Positions 57,766 to 64,000 of a stretch of 64,000 nucleotides of DNA are shown here, one piece after another (position 1 is the first letter of the stretch; each line of letters opens with the position of its first letter). Origin of the DNA: Hydnum rufescens UP504 (Eukaryota > Basidiomycota > Agaricomycetes > Cantharellales > Hydnaceae); the NCBI GenBank assembly GCA_014904985.1, contig MU128920.1, positions 383,751 to 447,750 on the forward strand. The letters are read 5' to 3'. A model generated the notes under the pieces. The model did not search any database. It saw only the letters and a list, made by a program, of their open reading frames with translations, and had not been told where the DNA came from. The translations under genes were made by a program, and so were the position numbers.

Positions 57766-60465
57766 AAAACCCTATTACATACAGACCTCATCCAAGCCCA
57801 ACTGCCTCCTCAAATGAAGCCATTCATTTGCAATTCCCTCTTATCCATACTTGTCATTCCTTTGGTCATTGTATAGCATGGATTCCACATCTTGAGAACC
57901 ACAGCCTTCTTACCTTTCCTCTACCCTATGAATGAGACATTTATTTGTTCAACCATGGCACTTCAACATGGCCATACAAATTTGTACTTATCCCAGGCCA
58001 GCTAAATGTGGCCACAGCAATTCAACTTGCATACATTTGTCTATCCATTGTACCACCACTGGCATATCCATTGCCTCAAGGGCATTACTTGACCTTGGAT
58101 TATGTAATACAATCCTCATCTGAACTTATGGATTAGTCACATGTTAAATAGGGGCTATTGCAACACTCTCAAGGAGTAAATGCAGAATATCTCCCTCAGT
58201 TTTGATCAGATAGACTCAAAAAAATAGTGCCCAGAAAGCTGTAGTTAATAGATATACAATGGTGCCAAACATATGTCTATCAGATGCAAACTGCACTCTC
58301 CAGGTCAATTTTACCTCATATCTCATACTATCCTTCAGTACCTTTCAAATTTCTCCATCAGTTGTTATCTAGTGTAAGCAGGAAATGGAATTGAGAATCC
58401 AGCCACAGTCTGTGAAATGGAAACAAGGATGAAAAGAGGGGATCACAGGGTCAATCTGAATGTTTGGGTCTGAAGGGAAGAGAGGTCTTTGGATGAGTGA
58501 AATTGTCCTGTATAGACAGAGCCTATCCAGACAATAAATGAAAGGGGTGTTAAGTCAGAGAATCACACTATAGGTCCTACTCTTGAGAGCCTATCAAAAG
58601 TGTGGGTTGTGTTATGGAATTTACCCTAACACCAGCAGCAGTTCAACTAGCCTTCAACTGGGGATGAGGGGAAAGACAATCAAATTTCGCACTTCCTACA
58701 CTTAATATACATCACAGAAAACTTCTATAATAACTGAAGGAAAGGTGGGTTTAAGGTGAAAATGATGAAAAAGAAATCAAGTCAAAAGCTTTAAAACTGA
58801 AGGAGATATTCAAATATCAAGTGAGAATAGAGGAGTATGGCTTAACCAAAGTATTCCTCCCCTCCTACTGAGCAGAATCCCTTAGGGAATGGTGGAACTG
58901 GTTTCCCTAAACTTATCTTCCATTTGATATAGGGCACTGGTATCATAATTGTCTTTAGTAATCAGAAAAGCAGAGGTAAAGATGAACTGAGACATGGGGA
59001 GACTAAATCACAGAAGGCCGAATTCTAATCTGTTCGTTTTTCCTTGGTACCATTTGATGCGTATTTTCAGTGTCTTTCCAGGGGTAATTGTTACTAACTA
59101 ATCAGATCAAAAATAGTGGAGATATTTGAAAAATACTGAAGGATTGTGTGAAGTATGAGGTAAAATCAACCTGGATGGTGCAGTTCACATCTGATAGCCA
59201 CTTGTTTGGTACTGTTAGACAGGTATTGATCACAGCTTTCTGGGCGCTGTTTTTCTGAGTTGATCTGATCAAAACTGGGGGAGATATTCTGCATTTACTC
59301 CTTGAGAGTGTTGCAATAGCCCCTATTTAACATGTGACTAGTCTGTGAGTTAAAGTGAGGATCATGTTACATAATCCAAGGTCAAGTGCTGCCCTTGAGG
59401 CAATTGGATATGCTGATAGTGATACAATGGGTGGATGAATGTAAGCAAGTTGAATTGCTGTAGCCATGTTAAGCTGGCTTGAAATAAGTACAGTTTCAGA
59501 TGGCCTGTTGAAGTGCCATGGATGGACAAGTAATTGTCTTGTATATAGGGTAGAGGAAGAGTAAAAAGGCCACAGTTCCTGGGGTGTAGAATCCATGATA
59601 TATGATGACCAAAGGAACAACAGGTATGGATATGAGGAAAATGTAAAAATATGGTTTTGTTTGAGGAGGTAGTTGGGTTCAGATGATGTCTGTACATAAT
59701 AGGGTTTTATCCTTCCAACACCAGTTTATTCACAACAAATATACCTGGAAAGACACTAAAAATTCACATCAAACAGTACCAAGGGAAAAATGAATGGAGT
59801 AGAACTTAGCCTTCTGTGAATTAGTCTCCCCATGTCTCATTTCATCTTTACTGCTGCCTTTCTGATTATTAAAGGCAATTATGATTCCAGCACCCTATAT
59901 CTGATGGAGGGTATACCCAGGGTGACCATTTCTACCATTCCCCAAGGGATTCTGTTCAGCAGGAGAGGAGGAATAGCATGGTTAAGCCATTTTTCACTTC
60001 CCTGACTTGATATTTGAATATCTCCTTCAGTTTCAGAGGTTTTGACTTCATTCCTTTGTCATCATTTTTGCCTTAATCCCACCTTTTTGTTGGTATCATT
60101 ATTAGTCTTCTGGGATGTATATTAAGTGCAGGAACTGTGAAATTTGATTGTCTTTCCCCTCATCCCCAGTTGAAAAGTTAGTTGAACTGCTGCTGGCACC
60201 AGGGTAAATCCCATAACATAACCCACACTAATCATGGTTTTGATAGGCTCTCAAGAGGAGAACCTAGAGTGTGATTTCCTGACCCAATAACCCTTTCATT
60301 TACTGTCCTAGATAGGCTCTACCTATACAGGACAATTCCCTGATCCAAAGACCACTCCTTCCTTTGGACCTGAACATCTGGATTGGCCCTGTGATCCCCT
60401 CTTTTTGTCCTTGTTTCCATATTGTGGACTGTAGCTGGATTTCTCCTTCCAATTCCTGCTTACAT
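57766..60465. repeat. Interleaved inverted repeats, order A-B-A'-B'
   Basis: A (57,766-58,335) is the reverse complement of A' (59,158-59,712). B (about 58,375-59,090) is the reverse complement of B' (59,725-60,450). Landmarks are CTATTACATACAGACCTCATC against GATGTCTGTACATAATAG, and CACACTATAGG..GCAGCAGTTCAAC against its inverse near 60,200. Each A copy contains the end GTTAAATAGGGGCTATTGC, close to the TIR-element ends of the left array. Arms are roughly 80-85% alike by eye. CpG is almost absent and no ORF is supported. Confidence 0.8.
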
Positions 60466-61599
60466 TTTCCATTTTTCCCACTTTCCTATTCAGTCCAGTT
60501 GTGGCTCAGATCTTTCATGTACTGTGGAAACCAGTTCAAAACCAGGTTCAAACTGAAACCTGTATGACTAATTATACAGAAAAAGGCATAGGAAATGGCC
60601 AGACAGGAAGAGTTGTAAATATTCCAGTTGCTATAACCCAAGGGCCCAAATCATTGTCATTATCATCATACACCAGGCCATCACCAGATCACCCAGATTC
60701 TGACCTGTAAATCTGTGAATGATTTAAAGAAACCCATACATTGGCATCTGGGAGGGTAACATACAGTCAGAGTGGGAATAGAAACTGATGAAGTTGAAAT
60801 GTATGACCAGGCTGGTCAGTCATATAGTGGACCTAAGATAGGTACCACTTTTGGGGCAGAAAGTGGTACCTAATAGGTCTGTCTCCTAGGGCCTTTGGCC
60901 AATTTGGTCAGAAATCATTCATTTCAATTCACTAGCTCACAGCCATTCTGGCTTTTTCAGGCATTTTTCAGGCAGTTTCAGTGATTTCAGTGTGCTCTAT
61001 TGAAGTCTCTTCCTCAACTCTTCAGGTGAGAATTGACTGAAATTTTCCCAAATGAGGACTTGGACAAATCAACTAGCTAATATCTACAAGGCCTCCCTAA
61101 GTGAGGGGGAGGGCAGAAACTACAAGTTGAGGAGAAGCAAGGGCAGGGATAAACACTTGAGTGAGGCCTGAAGTCCTGAAACCCATCCAATCCCCCTGAA
61201 AATAATCTTTAAATAAATCCCTAAATGAGGGATTTCTCTCAAGACCAGTAGCCCCCCATAATACAATGTTTCCATCAAACAGTGAGAGAATGACAAGGTG
61301 GATGAATACCTTAAAGTCCCAACACTTGAAATGCTCCTGAGCCTCAAGTTGTTATCAGATCATCCTGAATGTACCCATGTTGGAAAGCCATGATGAAGGC
61401 CTTTCTTCCAAGCCTATATGTGAGGGGAGTCATGTATATTCCATGATGAAGTCAGGGTAGGAATAAAATATCAGCCCCCAAGTGCTTTGGGGACTCCTGA
61501 GCATGCATTTGCCTCAAATATGCCCATAAATTGCATCATTGGAATGCCCCAAATCCATACTTTCATTCAAGGACAGGCCCATGTGATTTGGTGAGGAAT
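60466..61599. other. CpG-depleted intergenic DNA
   Basis: No gene is seen. The 75-codon frame at 61,120 (-) has one hydrophobic stretch but no family signature. A short inverted motif GGTACCACTTT..AAAGTGGTACC lies at 60,841-60,870. Confidence 0.35.
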
Positions 61600-62900
61600 T
61601 GGTGGTGAAATAGGTGAAGGAATGATGAGGATATGGAAGGGCACACATTCCTGAGAATGGTGGGGAAGCAGGAGGGATGGATACTTTGATAGTGGTGCAA
61701 GGTCTCCCAAAGTCACAACACATGTGGGTTGGCAAAGGCCAGAATACACCTTTCTGTAGCTGGCCATGAAGACTGCAGCAACAACTTTGAATAGACAATC
61801 ACAGTCCAGTCTTTGGGGTTGCTGTCACAACATTCCATCTGCATTCCGATACCTGGAACTCTTCATTCATTTTGTTCTCCAGGCAGCATATGCCTTCACT
61901 ACTGTACACATGTGAAGTCTAACAACAAAATGTTTTGTGACATGACAGCAATGTGAGTTAATGTAACAATGGTGGGTCTGAGGGCATGTGACACTAACAA
62001 AAGACAAAAATTTTACTGACCAAGTCCCACGGTGAGCAGGACATGGACCCTGATGGATCTTCAGGTGAGTCAAGTAGGATCCCTTTCCTATGATAGCACT
62101 GAAAGTTTGTTACCAAGGATCATGACAATGACAAAGACATGGATCTTGACTCATAATCCACTCAAGCCTTTTGTCCCATTCCCTGACAAGCCTCTAGATA
62201 CTTGTTTATAGCCTATTGCACTTTTTCACTTTGCACACAATTCACTTGTATATTCACATCCCTTCAGTTCTGACCACTTTTTACATGTTTCTCCTTTAAA
62301 AAAGCTTCTTGTACTTTAGAAATCCACTTTCTGTGACACAGAACCTCTAATTTCAGCTCCCAGTGATTTTTCTGAGCATGTCACACCCTACCACAGGTAA
62401 CAACACCCTAGTGACAATCTGACAGTTTTGTTAGGGGTGGGAACAACTTTTTCCACTTTGTGACATGACAGATTGTTAGACTTTGTGTGCATACAGTATC
62501 CCTGTCTCTCTTGCTGCACCCCTGCCCATGCAGCACTCACTATATGCCATCATACATGGTCCTTTCATGCATAAGAGGACTTTGAAAGGGTCATCCATAA
62601 GTGTGCTATAAAAGTATGGGATGCACATCCAGAAGCACTTGGGAAATAGATCAAATATCTCAAAATCAACCATCTCTGGGGCATCAGGATGCACATTGGA
62701 GGATGGGAACCCACCACAATTGGGTCCAGAAGGGTACATCTCAGCCTTCTGAAGGTTCAGCACCAGTTGGATATGGAGCTTGTGGATGAAGAGGCTGAGT
62801 GGATTCAACAATTGGTCAACAGTATTATTTGTACCAAGAGGGAGGCAGTGGTGTCCAATCATGACCCCAACCAGGAGCCTGATGAAAAAAATGAATGAGC
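61600..62900 (+). pseudogene. C block, copy 3 with upstream flank, CpG-depleted
   Basis: 61,600-61,870 matches 51,470-51,720. 62,570-62,900 matches the C block at 51,780 (SRRVHLSLLKVQHQLDMELVDEEAEWIQQLVNS in pieces). Nearly every CG of the other copies reads CA or TG here. About 650 bp of extra sequence (61,890-62,500) separates the two parts. No NACHT gene follows before the window ends. Confidence 0.55.
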
Positions 62901-64000
62901 ACCCTGTAGGGGTTTCTTCTGTATAGGATGTGAGAAACCTAAGGGAGGATTTGAGTTTGGAGCTCAAAACCTTGCCTTAATATGCCAAGGTAAAACAAGT
63001 ACTTCCCTTCCAATATAGATGGGAATGCCTGTAGGCTTTTTAAAACAGTACTAGGATAGAAGGCTATCTGTACTGGCAATAAGAGTGTTGAGACTGACTG
63101 TCTCAGGATTAGTTGAATGGGTAGGGTTCAGAAGAGAGGATTATACTGTCCTCAAGCAGTTGCTGGTTGGTAGATGAGAGGAGCTGCCAGTCCTCAAGAT
63201 GGGTATTAGTCAGAAACTGAGGGGTTTGGCTATCCTCAGATTTTCAGGTAGGTGTTGGTGTCTCAGAATTCAGTCTTTCTTGTGCCAGCTGGTTGTTAAG
63301 CTGAGTCCACAGAAATCTTACAAGGTCTAGGTGTTGACCAGGGAATACCTTCACACAGCTTCACAAAGCACTGTCTGGCTTGTAGTGGTAAGAGGGAAAG
63401 AATTATTATTATTGGGGGTGTAATGTACAGATTTTTATATGCTGGCCCAGAACTCCTGAGTAGCACATGGTATGGATTTTTATTTTTAGATGGGTTCCAG
63501 ATCTGGCTGGCCTCTTCCTATTATGGAAAGCTCCACCTGGCCTGGTATAGAAGAAGGGTTGGGAGCTCTGATGACTGTCAAATCAAAATCTGGTTCAGCC
63601 AGTGTGTAGATGGGAGACTGTGTTTCTGTTTATTCAAATGGGTTGGTTTGCTTCAATGGTTGATCACTCTCTGCAAGATGTGTATGTGTGTATTGGAGAA
63701 TGGAATGTGATATGGACTAGCTATAGTCAATGATATATCGTAGATGCTTATAGGAAGGCTTATATGTGAGGGATGCTTGTAGAAAGGCTTATACATGTTC
63801 ATGTTGTGTTCATTCGTTTACTGATATTTGTGTGTCCTTGTTTATGTCCTCCTGGTCAAAATGCGGATATCTGTGGGCTATAGAATGGTCAGTGCTTGGT
63901 TAGTTTTGTTAGTATGCTTCGATCTTCTTTCCTGACTTGTATTTCATTATGCTTACTTTTTCCTTGGATGTCCAGCAACTCTAACCTTAGGTTCTGCAAC
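62901..64000. other. Right-edge intergenic DNA
   Basis: No supported gene. CpG is absent until about 63,720, after which CG words reappear (ATATCGTAG, CATTCGTTT, AATGCGGAT, GCTTCGATC), marking the end of the depleted domain. Confidence 0.4.

Overview
The window looks like nuclear DNA of a filamentous basidiomycete, most likely an agaricomycete. The reasons are short (50-80 nt) GT-AG introns inside recognisable genes, RPL5 and RRN7 orthologues of fungal type, a CBM1-linked GH5 endoglucanase, and a tandem pair of NACHT-WD40 (fungal NLR-like) genes. I cannot name the genus. All calls were made by eye from the sequence; no database was searched.

Layout. (1) 1-29.9 kb is an accessory array of about five 5-6 kb units. 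Each unit carries an unidentified ORF block (B block, + strand), a spacer, one copy of a three-exon gene on +, a short element with terminal inverted repeats (TIR element), and a second copy of the same gene on -. The three-exon gene, here called the NC family, encodes about 205 residues with a His motif (FRHQF) and a later ENCKWF motif, an order that resembles permuted papain-like (LRAT/PPPDE-type) hydrolases. Of ten copies, four are open throughout (12,697 +, 18,297 +, 20,492 -, 29,103 -) and six are broken; an eleventh is a fragment. The array is further disturbed by a MITE-like insert, a 54-bp minisatellite and an inverted pair of repeats with tRNA-like promoters.

(2) 30-34.5 kb is repeat-rich and gene-poor: a 961-bp foldback element with TA target duplications, a transposase-like helix-turn-helix remnant and a hairpin. 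(3) 34.5-43.6 kb is a gene island: a damaged GH5_5 cellulase (-), an RPR2-type RNase P subunit gene (+), RRN7/TAF1B of RNA polymerase I (-), RPL5 (-) and an RBM42-like RNA-binding protein (+). Several of these genes have single-base indels, whereas RPL5 and RBM42 are clean.

(4) 44-57.4 kb holds a tandem duplication of about 7.5 kb. Each unit has a short unidentified ORF block (C block), then a NACHT-WD40 gene. Gene 1 is open through NACHT and exactly seven WD40 repeats before a frameshift; gene 2 has at least five frameshifts. (5) 57.4-63 kb is repeat DNA in an A-B-A'-B' inverted arrangement plus a third C block. From the 3' end of each NACHT exon onward the DNA loses almost all CpG (about 48.04-50.93 kb and 55.48-63.72 kb). 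Comparing the C blocks shows CG replaced by CA or TG, which points to methylation-driven or RIP-like decay focused on repeats, including the WD40 repeats themselves.
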